A stretch of 64,000 nt of DNA from Macrococcus equipercicus (lineage in GTDB: Bacteria > Bacillota > Bacilli > Staphylococcales > Staphylococcaceae): contig NZ_SCWC02000003.1 of NCBI RefSeq assembly GCF_004359525.2, forward strand, positions 62,001 through 126,000, written 5' to 3'. The translations under genes and the position numbers were made by a program. Positions 14,460-23,583 of the stretch are shown here, one piece after another; positions within the stretch are counted from its first letter, which is position 1, and every line of letters begins with the position of its first letter. Below the pieces are notes generated by a model that was not told the DNA's origin, did no database searches, and worked only from the letters and a program-made list of their open reading frames with translations.

Positions 14460-15341
14460 TTAGTGGATATCGCGCTTCTTGAAGCGGCCGCCTTTAACTT
14501 CAGAAACGTTACCGATAGCGACGAACGCTGAGTCATCAAAATGATTGATGATATCTTTGAGCTTATACTCTTCCAGCCGTGTAATAACGACAAAAATAAT
14601 CTTCTTGTTTTCTCCTGTATATGCACCTTCACCTGATAAATAAGTGACACCACGACCTAGTCGATTAGTGATAGCGTCACCGATCTCTTCGTACTGGTCG
14701 CTGATGATCCAGGCCGACTTCGATTCATCGAGTCCGAGCTGCACGATATCAATCGCTTTAAAGGCGATGAAGTAAGCAATGACAGAATACATGGCAGATT
14801 CCCACGTGAACACAAACCCTGCAGCGATAAAGATGAAGAAGTTGACGACCATAACGATTTCACCGACAGAGAACGGTGATTTCGAGCTGATAAGTATGGC
14901 GAGTATTTCAGAGCCGTCAAGCGAACCGCCATAACGGATGACAAGGCCGACACCGATACCAAGGATGGCACCACCAAAAATAGTGACGAGAAACTTCTCA
15001 TCGATGAACGCAGGCACTGGATGCAGAATGGCTGTCGCAATAGACAGCACCATAATTCCATAAACAGTAGACATGGCGAATGATTTACCAATTTGCTTAT
15101 AGCCTAGAAAGAAAAAAGGCAGGTTGAGGACGAAGATAAAGAGGCCGAGCGGCAGATGAAGCAGGTGACTGAACATAATGGATATACCGACGATACCGCC
15201 GTCTAGTATTTGATTCGGCACTAAAAATAATTCAAGCGCAACCGCCATGAGAATAGCACCGATCGTAATCATGATAAGCCGCTTGATCTTTTCTGTCAGC
15301 GGCAATTTTTTATGTGATTTCTCGGATGAAATATCGATCAT
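14460..15341 (-). CDS. YitT-family membrane protein (DUF161/DUF2179)
   Basis: This 293-residue protein has an N-terminal membrane domain of five or six helices (about residues 18-185) with the family stretches NQILDGGIVGISIM and RYGGSLDGSEILAI. A soluble C-terminal DUF2179 domain follows (GRGVTYLSGEGAYTGENKK, then DSAFVAIGNVSEVKGGRFKKRDIH). YitT proteins are widespread in Firmicutes and have no proven biochemical role. The gene is convergent with purA and divergent from the tRNA pair. Confidence 0.88.
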   Translation of the reverse strand: MIDISSEKSHKKLPLTEKIKRLIMITIGAILMAVALELFLVPNQILDGGIVGISIMFSHLLHLPLGLFIFVLNLPFFFLGYKQIGKSFAMSTVYGIMVLSIATAILHPVPAFIDEKFLVTIFGGAILGIGVGLVIRYGGSLDGSEILAILISSKSPFSVGEIVMVVNFFIFIAAGFVFTWESAMYSVIAYFIAFKAIDIVQLGLDESKSAWIISDQYEEIGDAITNRLGRGVTYLSGEGAYTGENKKIIFVVITRLEEYKLKDIINHFDDSAFVAIGNVSEVKGGRFKKRDIH

Positions 15342-15413
15342 AAATCTACCTCGCTCTCATTAATAATATTTTGATAGTATACATTTATTATACTAAAAAT
15401 TTTTAAAATATGC

Positions 15414-15443
15414 TTGCCAGCTGAATTATACTCATGCTATAAT
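15414..15443 (+). promoter_or_regulatory. Promoter of the tRNA-Glu/tRNA-Asp unit
   Basis: TTGCCA (15414-15419) and TATAAT (15438-15443) are separated by 18 bp and lie about 24 bp upstream of mature tRNA-Glu. This is a convincing sigma-A promoter. Confidence 0.75.
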
Positions 15444-15466
15444 CAATCTTGTGCTGAAAAAACCAA

Positions 15467-15541
15467 GGCCCCTTGGTCAAGCGGTTAAGACACCGCCCTT
15501 TCACGGCGGTAACACGGGTTCGAATCCCGTAGGGGTCACCA
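15467..15541 (+). tRNA. tRNA-Glu (TTC)
   Basis: The 75-nt sequence folds as a cloverleaf. The acceptor pairs GGCCCCT with AGGGGTC, the anticodon loop is CTTTCAC (anticodon TTC), the T-arm is CGGGTTCGAATCCCG, and the CCA end is encoded. It is followed 11 bases later by tRNA-Asp. Confidence 0.98.
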
Positions 15542-15552
15542 TTTAAATATAA

Positions 15553-15625
15553 GGTCCCGTGGTGTAGCGGTTAACATGCCTGCCTGTCACGCAGGAGATC
15601 GCCGGTTCGATCCCGGTCGGGACCG
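15553..15625 (+). tRNA. tRNA-Asp (GTC)
   Basis: The acceptor pairs GGTCCCG with CGGGACC, the anticodon stem CCTGC/GCAGG encloses CTGTCAC (anticodon GTC), and the T-arm contains GGTTCGATCC. The 3' CCA is not encoded, unlike the tRNA-Glu next to it. It is probably co-transcribed with tRNA-Glu. Confidence 0.97.
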
Positions 15626-15630
15626 CTTGT

Positions 15631-15663
15631 AAAAGATATGCATTTAATGCATATCTTTTTTTG
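15631..15663 (+). terminator. Terminator of the tRNA unit
   Basis: AAAGATATGCATT and AATGCATATCTTT form a hairpin followed by a T run just after tRNA-Asp. Confidence 0.85.
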
Positions 15664-15719
15664 TGTTAAGAACGGGAGATAGAAAAATTCCCGAAATAAT
15701 GTTAAATTAAAAGATAGCA

Positions 15720-15725
15720 TATAAT
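15720..15725 (+). promoter_or_regulatory. -10 element of the wal operon
   Basis: A perfect TATAAT lies 32 bp before the walR ATG; the -35 region is weak. It overlaps an in-frame upstream ATG at 15724, which therefore cannot be the walR start. Confidence 0.6.
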
Positions 15726-15756
15726 GATAGACTCTACTATGAAAAGAGGTTACGCC

Positions 15757-16458
15757 ATGTCTAGGAAAATCGTTGTTGTAGATGATGAAAAACCTATTGC
15801 CGATATATTAGAATTCAACTTGAAAAAAGAAGGTTATGAAGTGTCTGTAGCCTACGATGGCGATGACGCCGTCGAACTGATTTATGAAGTGCAGCCGGAC
15901 ATCGTGCTGCTTGATATTATGCTGCCGGGCCGTGACGGTATGGAAGTGTGCCGTGAAGTGAGAAAGAAATATGATATGCCGATCATCATGCTGACTGCAA
16001 AAGATTCAGAAATTGATAAAGTGCTTGGTCTGGAACTCGGAGCAGATGACTATGTTACAAAGCCGTTCAGCACGAGAGAACTGATTGCCCGTGTCAAAGC
16101 CAATCTTCGTCGCCATTATACACAGGCACAGTCTGAAGAAAAAGAAGAGACGAATGATATTGTCATTAAAGATATCACGGTTTATCCGGATGCTTATTCT
16201 ATTAAAAAACGGAGCAAGGACATTGAACTGACACATCGTGAATTCGAACTGTTCCATTATCTGGCGAAACATATCGGTCAGGTGATGACGCGTGAACATT
16301 TACTGCAGACGGTATGGGGTTATGATTACTTCGGCGATGTCCGCACAGTGGACGTCACAATCCGCAGATTACGGGAAAAGATTGAGGATGATGCTTCTCA
16401 CCCGGAATATATCGTCACACGGCGCGGTGTCGGTTACTTCTTGCAGTCACAGGAATAA
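15757..16458 (+). CDS. walR: Essential response regulator WalR
   Basis: WalR (YycF) is the OmpR-type regulator of autolysins and cell-wall turnover, normally the only essential two-component regulator in this family. The receiver domain has the acidic pair VVDDEKP, the phospho-acceptor Asp in [14 protein letters not shown] (about residue 53), TAKDSE and the KPF lysine. The winged-helix domain ends [20 protein letters not shown] and [11 protein letters not shown] 15757 ([10 protein letters not shown]) is supported by AAGAGG at 15743-15748 and by the promoter position. It heads walR-walK-walH-walI-walJ. Confidence 0.98.
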   Translation: MSRKIVVVDDEKPIADILEFNLKKEGYEVSVAYDGDDAVELIYEVQPDIVLLDIMLPGRDGMEVCREVRKKYDMPIIMLTAKDSEIDKVLGLELGADDYVTKPFSTRELIARVKANLRRHYTQAQSEEKEETNDIVIKDITVYPDAYSIKKRSKDIELTHREFELFHYLAKHIGQVMTREHLLQTVWGYDYFGDVRTVDVTIRRLREKIEDDASHPEYIVTRRGVGYFLQSQE

Positions 16459-16461
16459 TCA

Positions 16462-18318
16462 ATGAAGAAGTTTTTGAAGAATTTACAATCCCTCCATATT
16501 AAATTAGTGTTAATTTATGTGCTGCTTATTATCATCGGTATGCAGATCATCGGTCTTTATTTCACGAATAACCTCGAAAAAGAGCTGACAGAGAACTTCA
16601 AAGGTAATGTTACACGTCAAGTGAAGCAGATTGACTACGACATACAGAAGGCATATCAGGACAGCGGCAGCGCTGAAAATACTCAAAGTGAGATACAAAA
16701 CATCGTCGATGAATATTCCTCGCGCTCCGGTATCGGTGAATCACGGTCAGATATCGACGACATAAGAGTAGTCAACAGCGATGAACTGGTCATAGTGTCC
16801 AGTAAGAATAATGGCAATTCTCCTTCCATCCAGAAAAATAAAGATACACAAATACAAAAAGCACTGTCATTAGGTACAGGTAATGACCGTATTCAGCTGA
16901 GAAATATCGGCAGCTCGAAAGAACGAGTCTGGGTGTTGAACGAACCGATTACGGTCAATGACAGACTTGTCGGCGTTATCCATGTCGAATCAACAATAGA
17001 AACGATTTACCAGCAGCTGGATAAGATCAACCAGATTTTCATTATCGGGACAGGATTATCACTCCTCATCACTGGTATCCTCGGATTCTTTATTGCGAGA
17101 ACCATTACAAAACCGATTGCTGATATGCGTAATCAGGCGTTAGAGATGTCAAAAGGGAACTATACGAACCGCGTTAAAGTATATGGCGGTGACGAAATCG
17201 GAGAGCTCGCGCTGACGTTCAACAATCTCGCGAAACGGGTGCAGGAAGCCCAGGCTAACACTGAAAGTGAGAAGCGGCGGCTTGATTCTGTCATCACGCA
17301 TATGAGTGATGGCGTTATTGCGACAGACAGACGAGGACGGGTGCGTATCGTCAATGATATGGCACTTAAAATGCTCGATATGAACCGCGATGAAATAGAA
17401 GGACGTCATGTACTAGATGTCCTTAAAATTGAAGAGCACTATTCCATGGAAGAACTGCAGGATAACTCCGGCGGCATCATTATGGATATCAATGAAAAAG
17501 AACAGTTGATTGTGCGGGCGAGCTTTTCTACTATTATTCAGGACACCGGATTTATCAATGGCTATATCGCTGTTCTGCATGACGTCACAGAGCAGCACCA
17601 CGTTGAAAATGAACGTCGCGAATTCGTCGCGAACGTTTCTCATGAGCTCCGGACACCGCTCACATCGATGCGCAGTTATATTGAGGCGCTGGAAGAAGGG
17701 GCATGGCAGAATCCTGAACTTGCACCGCAATTTCTTACAGTCACACGTGAAGAGACAGACCGGATGATTCGTCTCGTCAATGACCTGCTGCAGTTATCTA
17801 AAATGGACAACTCCGGCGAAGTATTAAGCAAAGAACTGATTGATTTCAATATGTTCATCCATAAAATCATCAACCGCTTTGAAATGACAGAAGGAAAGAA
17901 CGCGACATTCGTCAGAGATATTCCGAAGGCGGGTATATTTGTTGAGATTGATCCCGATAAAATGACCCAAGTATTTGACAATGTCATTTCCAATGCATTG
18001 AAATACTCAAAAGGTAAGAAAAAAGTAGAATTCCACGTGAAACAGAATATGCTATTCAACCGGATGACGATTCAGATTAAAGATAACGGTATCGGTATTC
18101 CACTTAATAAGGTGGATAAAATCTTTGACCGCTTCTTCCGTGTAGATAAAGCAAGAACCCGCAATATGGGTGGTACAGGACTTGGACTTGCGATTAGTAA
18201 AGAGATTGTAGAAGCGCATGACGGCCGTATATGGGCTAACAGTAAAGAAGGTCAGGGCACTTCAGTTTACATTACACTTCCTTGTGAAGTGCTGGATGAT
18301 GGTGATTGGGATGTTTAA
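16462..18318 (+). CDS. walK: Sensor histidine kinase WalK
   Basis: WalK senses the state of the cell wall and phosphorylates WalR. Helix TM1 (about 13-33), an extracellular sensor domain of about 150 residues and TM2 (about 190-210) are followed by a HAMP linker and a PAS domain. The HisKA motif [16 protein letters not shown] carries the phospho-His near residue 391, and the ATPase boxes are [19 protein letters not shown] and [11 protein letters not shown]. The 618 residues are intact, slightly longer than the staphylococcal protein. It starts 3 bases after walR and overlaps walH by 8 bases. Confidence 0.97.
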   Translation: MKKFLKNLQSLHIKLVLIYVLLIIIGMQIIGLYFTNNLEKELTENFKGNVTRQVKQIDYDIQKAYQDSGSAENTQSEIQNIVDEYSSRSGIGESRSDIDDIRVVNSDELVIVSSKNNGNSPSIQKNKDTQIQKALSLGTGNDRIQLRNIGSSKERVWVLNEPITVNDRLVGVIHVESTIETIYQQLDKINQIFIIGTGLSLLITGILGFFIARTITKPIADMRNQALEMSKGNYTNRVKVYGGDEIGELALTFNNLAKRVQEAQANTESEKRRLDSVITHMSDGVIATDRRGRVRIVNDMALKMLDMNRDEIEGRHVLDVLKIEEHYSMEELQDNSGGIIMDINEKEQLIVRASFSTIIQDTGFINGYIAVLHDVTEQHHVENERREFVANVSHELRTPLTSMRSYIEALEEGAWQNPELAPQFLTVTREETDRMIRLVNDLLQLSKMDNSGEVLSKELIDFNMFIHKIINRFEMTEGKNATFVRDIPKAGIFVEIDPDKMTQVFDNVISNALKYSKGKKKVEFHVKQNMLFNRMTIQIKDNGIGIPLNKVDKIFDRFFRVDKARTRNMGGTGLGLAISKEIVEAHDGRIWANSKEGQGTSVYITLPCEVLDDGDWDV

Positions 18319-19618
18319 AGATGTGATGAAAAGCCTCCTGCTTTTCAGTTTGATTATTTCAAGTGTGATTCTGACTTATAAAATCTGGAATTATACACCT
18401 GAACTGACCAATGTAGAAACATCACCAGACGAAAAAACACCGACGATTGGTCCACGAAATAACGATAATATTAGAAGTATATTTATGCCTTTTCAAATGA
18501 TTTCCTACGAGGAGCAGAATGTGAAAGGGACTTCTGATGTCGATGCCATCATGGATTTCACGGACAAGATTGCCGGCAGTAAAGTGAAGAAGACAACACT
18601 GCTCGCTAACAATCTGACATCAGAAATCGGGAAGAAATACATTATTTTTGATTTTACTGTCAATATGCCGAACGATATGTATTTAACAAGTGTGCTGAAT
18701 TTAAACAATAAGTTTGTCGATAAACATCAGTTCAACCGGCTGATTATCGATAGTGACAGCGGACCGGAACTGACGCTTTACTTATTATCAGCTGATAAAA
18801 TGCTGAGAGTGGAAACGACCGCTAAAAGTGCGTCGTTCAACAAACTGCTTAAAACATATGACGGCCGTATGATTAAATACAGCGGCATTATTACTAATGA
18901 AAAGACAACGGATGAGAAAACAAATGTGTATGCACCGTTCAGTTCGGACCATGCCAAGACTTACCGCTATATGGCTGATAGAATTAATGTTGAGGATATC
19001 AATAATGCCGTGCTTGACGAAAAGGAGCACGTGATTGAACGGACGCGTAAAAATGGACCGACGACATATTTCGGCAATACTGGAGTCGTCTCCATTACAC
19101 AGAATTCGATTTACAAGTACAATAACTTATCAGAAACAGACAGCGTTAAACCGGATCCAGAGGAGAACTTAGTAAATTCGTTCAGCTTTATTAGTAAGCA
19201 CGGCGGATTCACTGATGATTATCGTCTATTCTCTATACGGCAGGATAATCATGCCATCAACTACCAGATGTTTTTAAGCGGACTTCCAGTCTTCAATCAA
19301 AGCGGGTTATCTGAGATCAACGTCACCTGGGGAGAGAATGAAGTCTATGAATATCGACGAGGCCTCTTCTCTACAAGTGTCGCAGTACCTTCGACAAGCA
19401 CTACTAAAAACTTGCCGACTGCAGAACAGGTGCGCTTTGCGTTAGCTTCTAATAGACGCTATAACTATGAGGACATTACGCATATGATCATCGGCTATGA
19501 AATGAAGACATCAGCACCGAATGACCTGCAGCTGCAGACGACACTGCTCTTTGAACCGAGCTGGTATATTGAATATCAAGGTGAATGGAAGAAATACGAA
19601 GACGGGAGGCTGAAATAG
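18311..19618 (+). CDS. walH: WalH (YycH), WalK-modulating membrane-anchored protein
   Basis: WalH is an extracytoplasmic protein tethered by one N-terminal helix ([18 protein letters not shown]). Together with WalI it modulates WalK activity at the septum; it activates in Staphylococcus aureus and represses in Bacillus. The 435-residue frame starts at ATG 18311, inside the end of walK, as is usual in this operon; a longer in-frame extension to 18218 only reads through walK. The sequence diverges strongly between species, so recognition relies on position, topology and YycH features such as the C-terminal [16 protein letters not shown]. Confidence 0.9.
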   Translation: MFKDVMKSLLLFSLIISSVILTYKIWNYTPELTNVETSPDEKTPTIGPRNNDNIRSIFMPFQMISYEEQNVKGTSDVDAIMDFTDKIAGSKVKKTTLLANNLTSEIGKKYIIFDFTVNMPNDMYLTSVLNLNNKFVDKHQFNRLIIDSDSGPELTLYLLSADKMLRVETTAKSASFNKLLKTYDGRMIKYSGIITNEKTTDEKTNVYAPFSSDHAKTYRYMADRINVEDINNAVLDEKEHVIERTRKNGPTTYFGNTGVVSITQNSIYKYNNLSETDSVKPDPEENLVNSFSFISKHGGFTDDYRLFSIRQDNHAINYQMFLSGLPVFNQSGLSEINVTWGENEVYEYRRGLFSTSVAVPSTSTTKNLPTAEQVRFALASNRRYNYEDITHMIIGYEMKTSAPNDLQLQTTLLFEPSWYIEYQGEWKKYEDGRLK

Positions 19619-20397
19619 TGGATTGGAAACATGCAAGTTCACTCTTCATCTTTGTCTTTCTTGTGATGAATATTTGTCTCGGCTACATTTACTATAATAA
19701 AGTGCAGCAGTCTCATAAAATTGATACACAAGACGAAAAAACATTGTCATTCACAAAAGAAAACATTAAACTGCCGAAAATGCTGCCGACTAAAGATGTG
19801 GAATTAAATTATGTCTCTGGAACAAGCAAAGTATTTTATACGGACGACAAAGATAAGAAGAAAGCGACTGTTGTCTCTACAGCCGTCAACAAAACCATCT
19901 ATCTTCCTAAAATAGAGGCACCCGTTATAGCTAAAGCACTGGACAGCTATATCGACGACGAAATCTATGAAGGGTCCGAGTATATACTCAGCGGTATTGA
20001 CCGTAAAAACAAACGCATCTATTATGAGCAGATGTTTGAGAACTATCCGATTTTAAGCAATGAAACGGCACAAATCATGTTTGAATATGACAGCAATAAT
20101 ATGATTAAAAGCTATAAACAGACATATTTAGATGACTTGCAGATTGGACTTGGGAAAAACAATGAGAAGAAGCAGGTCATTGAACCGAGACAAGCACTGG
20201 AAACATTGTACTATCAGAATGTCCTTCATTCAGGAGATGAAGTAGAAGCTGTCAGACTAGGCTATTATTCCGTAAGCCCGAATATCGAAGGGCAAGTGCT
20301 GAAACCTACATGGCAAGTAGCCATTATTCATAACAGCGGCAAACATGAAACAGTGTATGTCGATGCGCTGCAGCCTGAAGAAACTATATTGAAGTAA
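19618..20397 (+). CDS. walI: WalI (YycI), partner of WalH
   Basis: WalI is the second single-pass membrane modulator of WalK. It has one N-terminal helix (SSLFIFVFLVMNICLGYIYY) and an external domain with the YycI C-terminal pattern. The start is a GTG at 19618 that shares its G with the walH TAG stop, preceded by GGGAGG at 19603-19608, which indicates tight translational coupling. The 259-residue product has the expected length. Confidence 0.9.
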   Translation: MDWKHASSLFIFVFLVMNICLGYIYYNKVQQSHKIDTQDEKTLSFTKENIKLPKMLPTKDVELNYVSGTSKVFYTDDKDKKKATVVSTAVNKTIYLPKIEAPVIAKALDSYIDDEIYEGSEYILSGIDRKNKRIYYEQMFENYPILSNETAQIMFEYDSNNMIKSYKQTYLDDLQIGLGKNNEKKQVIEPRQALETLYYQNVLHSGDEVEAVRLGYYSVSPNIEGQVLKPTWQVAIIHNSGKHETVYVDALQPEETILK

Positions 20398-20405
20398 CGA
20401 AGTGA

Positions 20406-21206
20406 GTGATAATCTTGATAAAAATGTCCGTACTGGCAAGCGGCTCGACCGGTAATGCAACATATGTCGAAAGTGATAAAGGCGCACTGCTGGTAGATGT
20501 CGGCCTGACCGGTAAAAAAATGGAAGCACTGTTCAATCAGATTGACCGCGATATTAAAGACTTGAAAGGGATACTTGTGACGCATGAACATGTGGATCAC
20601 ATTAAAGGACTAGGTGTTCTAGCGAGAAAGTATAAACTACCGGTGTATGCCAATGAGAACACGTGGAAGGCAATTGAGCGGAAAGACGGGAATATACCGT
20701 CCGATCAGAAGTTTATCTTCAACCCTTATGAGACAAAGTCTATCGCGGGATTTGACATTGAATCGTTCAACGTCTCGCATGACGCCATCGATCCGCAGTT
20801 CTACATCTTCCACAACGACTATAAGAAATTGTCTCTTATTACTGATACAGGCTACGTCTCAGACCGCATGAAAGGGATGATTCACGGCAGTGACTGCTTC
20901 GTCTTTGAGAGCAATCATGATGTCGACATGCTGCGCATGGGCAGATATCCGTGGAAGACAAAGCAGCGGATATTGAGCGATGAAGGCCACGTGTCCAATG
21001 AAGATGCGGCGTATGCGATGCGTGAAGTGATCACCGGGTCGACGAAGCGGATCTACTTATCGCATTTATCGCGGGATAACAATATGAAAGATTTAGCGCG
21101 GATGAGTGTGGAGCAGGTGCTGAATGAGCATGATATCGATACGCAAAACGATGTCGTGCTGTATGATACGGATAAAGACTTTGCGACGATGATTTATGAA
21201 CTGTAG
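20406..21206 (+). CDS. walJ: WalJ (YycJ), metallo-beta-lactamase-fold exonuclease
   Basis: WalJ is a metallo-beta-lactamase-fold protein; YycJ homologues show 5'-3' exonuclease activity and have been linked to mismatch repair. Motifs include LASGSTGNA at the N terminus and the zinc-binding [10 protein letters not shown] (H-x-H-x-D-H). Further candidate ligands lie in NVSHDA, DTGYVSD and [12 protein letters not shown] 20406 gives six residues before MSVLASGS, the same extension as in staphylococci; TTG 20415 and ATG 20424 are alternatives. It is the last gene of the wal operon. Confidence 0.9.
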   Translation: MIILIKMSVLASGSTGNATYVESDKGALLVDVGLTGKKMEALFNQIDRDIKDLKGILVTHEHVDHIKGLGVLARKYKLPVYANENTWKAIERKDGNIPSDQKFIFNPYETKSIAGFDIESFNVSHDAIDPQFYIFHNDYKKLSLITDTGYVSDRMKGMIHGSDCFVFESNHDVDMLRMGRYPWKTKQRILSDEGHVSNEDAAYAMREVITGSTKRIYLSHLSRDNNMKDLARMSVEQVLNEHDIDTQNDVVLYDTDKDFATMIYEL

Positions 21207-21237
21207 TTAAATATATTTACAATACTTCACATAAGAT

Positions 21238-21413
21238 AGTGGATAACTCTGTGGGTAAGTATCGAGTTATCCACAATGTATAAAGATGTCCGGTAAAATG
21301 GGCATCTTTTTTATGTTTATGCAAAGATAACGTTAATAAAAATGACATTAAAGTGATTAAACAGTGTAAAATAAGGGTTGTGAAATGTGAATAACTGAAT
21401 AACTTGTGGATAA
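21238..21413. other. Cluster of five DnaA-box-like sites between walJ and rlmH
   Basis: Two perfect TTATCCACA boxes occur, at 21267-21275 (+) and 21405-21413 (-). One site fits the relaxed TTATNCACA consensus (21386-21394, reading TGTGAATAA), and two have one mismatch (21238-21246 AGTGGATAA, 21250-21258 TGTGGGTAA). Boxes 1 and 3 also form a perfect 10-bp inverted repeat. The intervening sequence is AT-rich. Chromosomal DnaA boxes this dense are normally found at origins or DnaA-titration sites. Confidence 0.7.
21280..21313 (+). terminator. Terminator of the wal operon
   Basis: AAAGATGTCC and GGGCATCTTT form a hairpin with a T run; it lies inside the DnaA-box cluster. Confidence 0.7.
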
Positions 21414-21446
21414 CTAGGATAAGTTATGTAAAAAGGATGAATATAT

Positions 21447-21926
21447 ATGAAAATAACGATCATTACTGTGGGTAAGTTAAAAGAGAAGTATTGGAAGCAG
21501 GCTGTGGATGAGTATGTGAAGCGGTTAGGTGCGTATACGAAAATAGAACTGATAGAAGTACAGGATGAGAAAGACACGGATCATATGAGTGACAAGGATA
21601 TTGAAATCGCGAAGAAGAAAGAAGCGGAGCGTATATTGAGTAAAGTGAAAGACGACAGCTATGTCTATACACTGGAAATACAAGGGAAGCAGCTGGATTC
21701 AGTTGAACTCTCGAATCATATCGAAAACAATATGAATATGGGCAAAAGCCATCTCACCTTCATCATCGGTGGCTCGAACGGCCTGCATAGTAGTGTCAGC
21801 GCCAGATCCAATTATAAACTCTCCTTCAGCAAAATGACCTTTCCTCATCAGATGATGAAAGTGATACTGCTGGAGCAAGTGTATCGGAGTTTTAGGATTA
21901 TGAAAGGGCAGGCGTATCATAAGTGA
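21447..21926 (+). CDS. rlmH: 23S rRNA (pseudouridine1915-N3)-methyltransferase RlmH
   Basis: RlmH (formerly orfX) is a SPOUT-class methyltransferase acting on pseudouridine 1915 of 23S rRNA in 70S ribosomes. The 159-residue product begins [20 protein letters not shown]. It has the SAM-binding knot segments FIIGGSNGL and [26 protein letters not shown], and ends GQAYHK, the conserved C terminus that overlaps the SCC attachment site. The RBS AAGGATG precedes the ATG. The coding sequence is intact. Confidence 0.97.
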   Translation: MKITIITVGKLKEKYWKQAVDEYVKRLGAYTKIELIEVQDEKDTDHMSDKDIEIAKKKEAERILSKVKDDSYVYTLEIQGKQLDSVELSNHIENNMNMGKSHLTFIIGGSNGLHSSVSARSNYKLSFSKMTFPHQMMKVILLEQVYRSFRIMKGQAYHK

Positions 21927-21931
21927 TGAGG
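21912..21931 (+). other. SCC-type attachment site (attB/attL) at the 3' end of rlmH
   Basis: The sequence GCGTATCATAAGTGATGAGG matches the core where Ccr recombinases insert staphylococcal cassette chromosomes in rlmH. I found no second copy downstream in the window, so no intact SCC element is bounded here. Confidence 0.7.
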
Positions 21932-22003
21932 TTTTTAACAATCTTCAATAACGTTTTTTGAGTACACTTTACATAAATTATTGAAATAGAGAGTGTGATT
22001 TTT

Positions 22004-22507
22004 ATGACGATACTAGAAACAGAACGTTTGATTTTAAGAGAATTACGAACAGAAGATAAATACTCTCTTTCTAAAGTATTGTCTGATTATGACTCTATGC
22101 AATACTATGATCATCCGTTTAATGAGCATGAGGTTGAAGAATGGATTAAGTGGAATATCGAAAATTATGCTACATATAATTGCGGTTTATGGGCGGTTAT
22201 TCTGAAGGAGGATGGGACTTTTTTAGGTGGTTGTGGTATAACGATGCAAAATATTGATGGAGAAGTACTACCTGAGATTGGATTTCATATTATTAAAGGA
22301 TACTGTAATAAAGGTTATGCAACTGAAGCAGCAAATGCATGTATGGAATATGCTTTTGATGTTTTGGGATTTGAACAAATATATTCATATTCAACTATAG
22401 ATAATCTACCTTCTCAAAAGGTAGCTGCAAAAATAGGAATGAAGCAACATAATTTATTTGAAAAGAATGGTGTGCATCATATTGTTCAAAGAGCCAGTAG
22501 AGAATAG
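22004..22507 (+). CDS. GNAT acetyltransferase, RimJ/RimL type
   Basis: This 167-residue GNAT protein begins TILETERLILRELRTEDKYSL, the usual start of the RimJ/RimL-like subgroup. It has the acetyl-CoA-binding stretch IIKGYCNKGYATEAANACMEYAF and the final DNLPSQKVAAKIGM. Substrate unknown. ATG 22004 follows AGAGAGTG and is preferred to the in-frame ATG 9 bases earlier. Codon use and base composition are more AT-rich than in the upstream core genes, consistent with horizontal acquisition beside the rlmH site. Confidence 0.85.
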   Translation: MTILETERLILRELRTEDKYSLSKVLSDYDSMQYYDHPFNEHEVEEWIKWNIENYATYNCGLWAVILKEDGTFLGGCGITMQNIDGEVLPEIGFHIIKGYCNKGYATEAANACMEYAFDVLGFEQIYSYSTIDNLPSQKVAAKIGMKQHNLFEKNGVHHIVQRASRE

Positions 22508-22598
22508 AAAGGGTTTGTAAGTAATGTCATAATAAATTATTTTTGAAACATACGATGAATTTATAGACATAATATTTCTAATAGTGGGGTGAGAATTT

Positions 22599-23570
22599 AT
22601 GGATAAATTAAATGAACTTTTAAAAAGTAAAGATGTACCTAGAAATACAAAAGAAATGGTACTATCTATGAATACAGATGGTTTACAATTATTAAATGAC
22701 TGTTATGATGTAAATTCTAAATTTTATAGAAGTGTACAACCAGAAATAATTGCTCGTCAATTTTATGCTGATCCAAAAGTGGTAAAAAACTTATACCATT
22801 ATACTAATGTTGAAGCATTTGAAAAAATTATAGTATCTAAGCAATTCTTAATTGGATCTATACACTATATGAATGATACTAATGAAGTGAAATATGTTTA
22901 TGAGTTAATGGAAAGTGAATTAAAAAACTTGAATGCCCCGGAAGATGTTGTTTCCATGATAAAAAGGTTAAACACCGAGTTACCTTATGATACTTACGTT
23001 TGGAGTTTTAGTGAAAATAATTATTCACAGGCATTGTCAAACTATGGTGAACTTGCCTTAGGTTTTGAAAATTCAGAAATAATGCGAAATCTTGGTGAAT
23101 ATTATTCGAGAGGACGATCGACACTTGATGAATATACAATTGGAAATGCTTATGTATTTCCTTTAAAAGTAGAATATAATCTTCAAATACAACTCGATTA
23201 TATTAAAGAATTAGCTAGAGCATGGATTGTTGCACATGACAATATTAAGTATGATTCACCAGACATGTCGGAAGTGATTTTAGGGATAGTACAAGCATTA
23301 TATTTCTTCTCTCTATTTTTTAAAAATCCATATTTAAGACAGGAGGAAGAAATTCGTTATATTATACAAAATATAAATAGTGATAGTTCTTTAAATCCTG
23401 AAACTCAAATGAACGATAAACCATTTGCAGTTTGTAAAATGAAACCAGAAATGCTCAAGGAAGTAATTGTAAATCGAGCTAAAGCTGATAACAAAAAAGA
23501 ATTTGAATTACTATTGAAAAATCATATGTTTGAAGGTACAAAGGTTAGTATCACAAAATTACCATATTAA
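22599..23570 (+). CDS. DUF2971-like protein
   Basis: This 323-residue soluble protein resembles the DUF2971 family. It has LYHYTNVEAFEKIIVSKQF near residues 66-84, MNDTNEVKY, the core YVWSFSENNYSQALSNYGELALGFE near 132-156, and a C-terminal KMKPEMLKEVIVNR. DUF2971 proteins are scattered, often next to mobile elements or defence genes, and have no established activity. The H-Y-T start motif followed by a helix resembles ADP-ribosyltransferase-like folds such as DarT, but that is only an inference. It is AT-rich, sits between the rlmH site and an IS30 element, and has the RBS GTGGGGTGAG. Confidence 0.6.
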   Translation: MDKLNELLKSKDVPRNTKEMVLSMNTDGLQLLNDCYDVNSKFYRSVQPEIIARQFYADPKVVKNLYHYTNVEAFEKIIVSKQFLIGSIHYMNDTNEVKYVYELMESELKNLNAPEDVVSMIKRLNTELPYDTYVWSFSENNYSQALSNYGELALGFENSEIMRNLGEYYSRGRSTLDEYTIGNAYVFPLKVEYNLQIQLDYIKELARAWIVAHDNIKYDSPDMSEVILGIVQALYFFSLFFKNPYLRQEEEIRYIIQNINSDSSLNPETQMNDKPFAVCKMKPEMLKEVIVNRAKADNKKEFELLLKNHMFEGTKVSITKLPY

Positions 23571-23583
23571 TATCATTTCGTTT

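Noticed and set aside
15724-15756. Upstream ATG extension of walR
   Set aside because: The codon overlaps the promoter -10 element, and the conserved protein start is at 15757.
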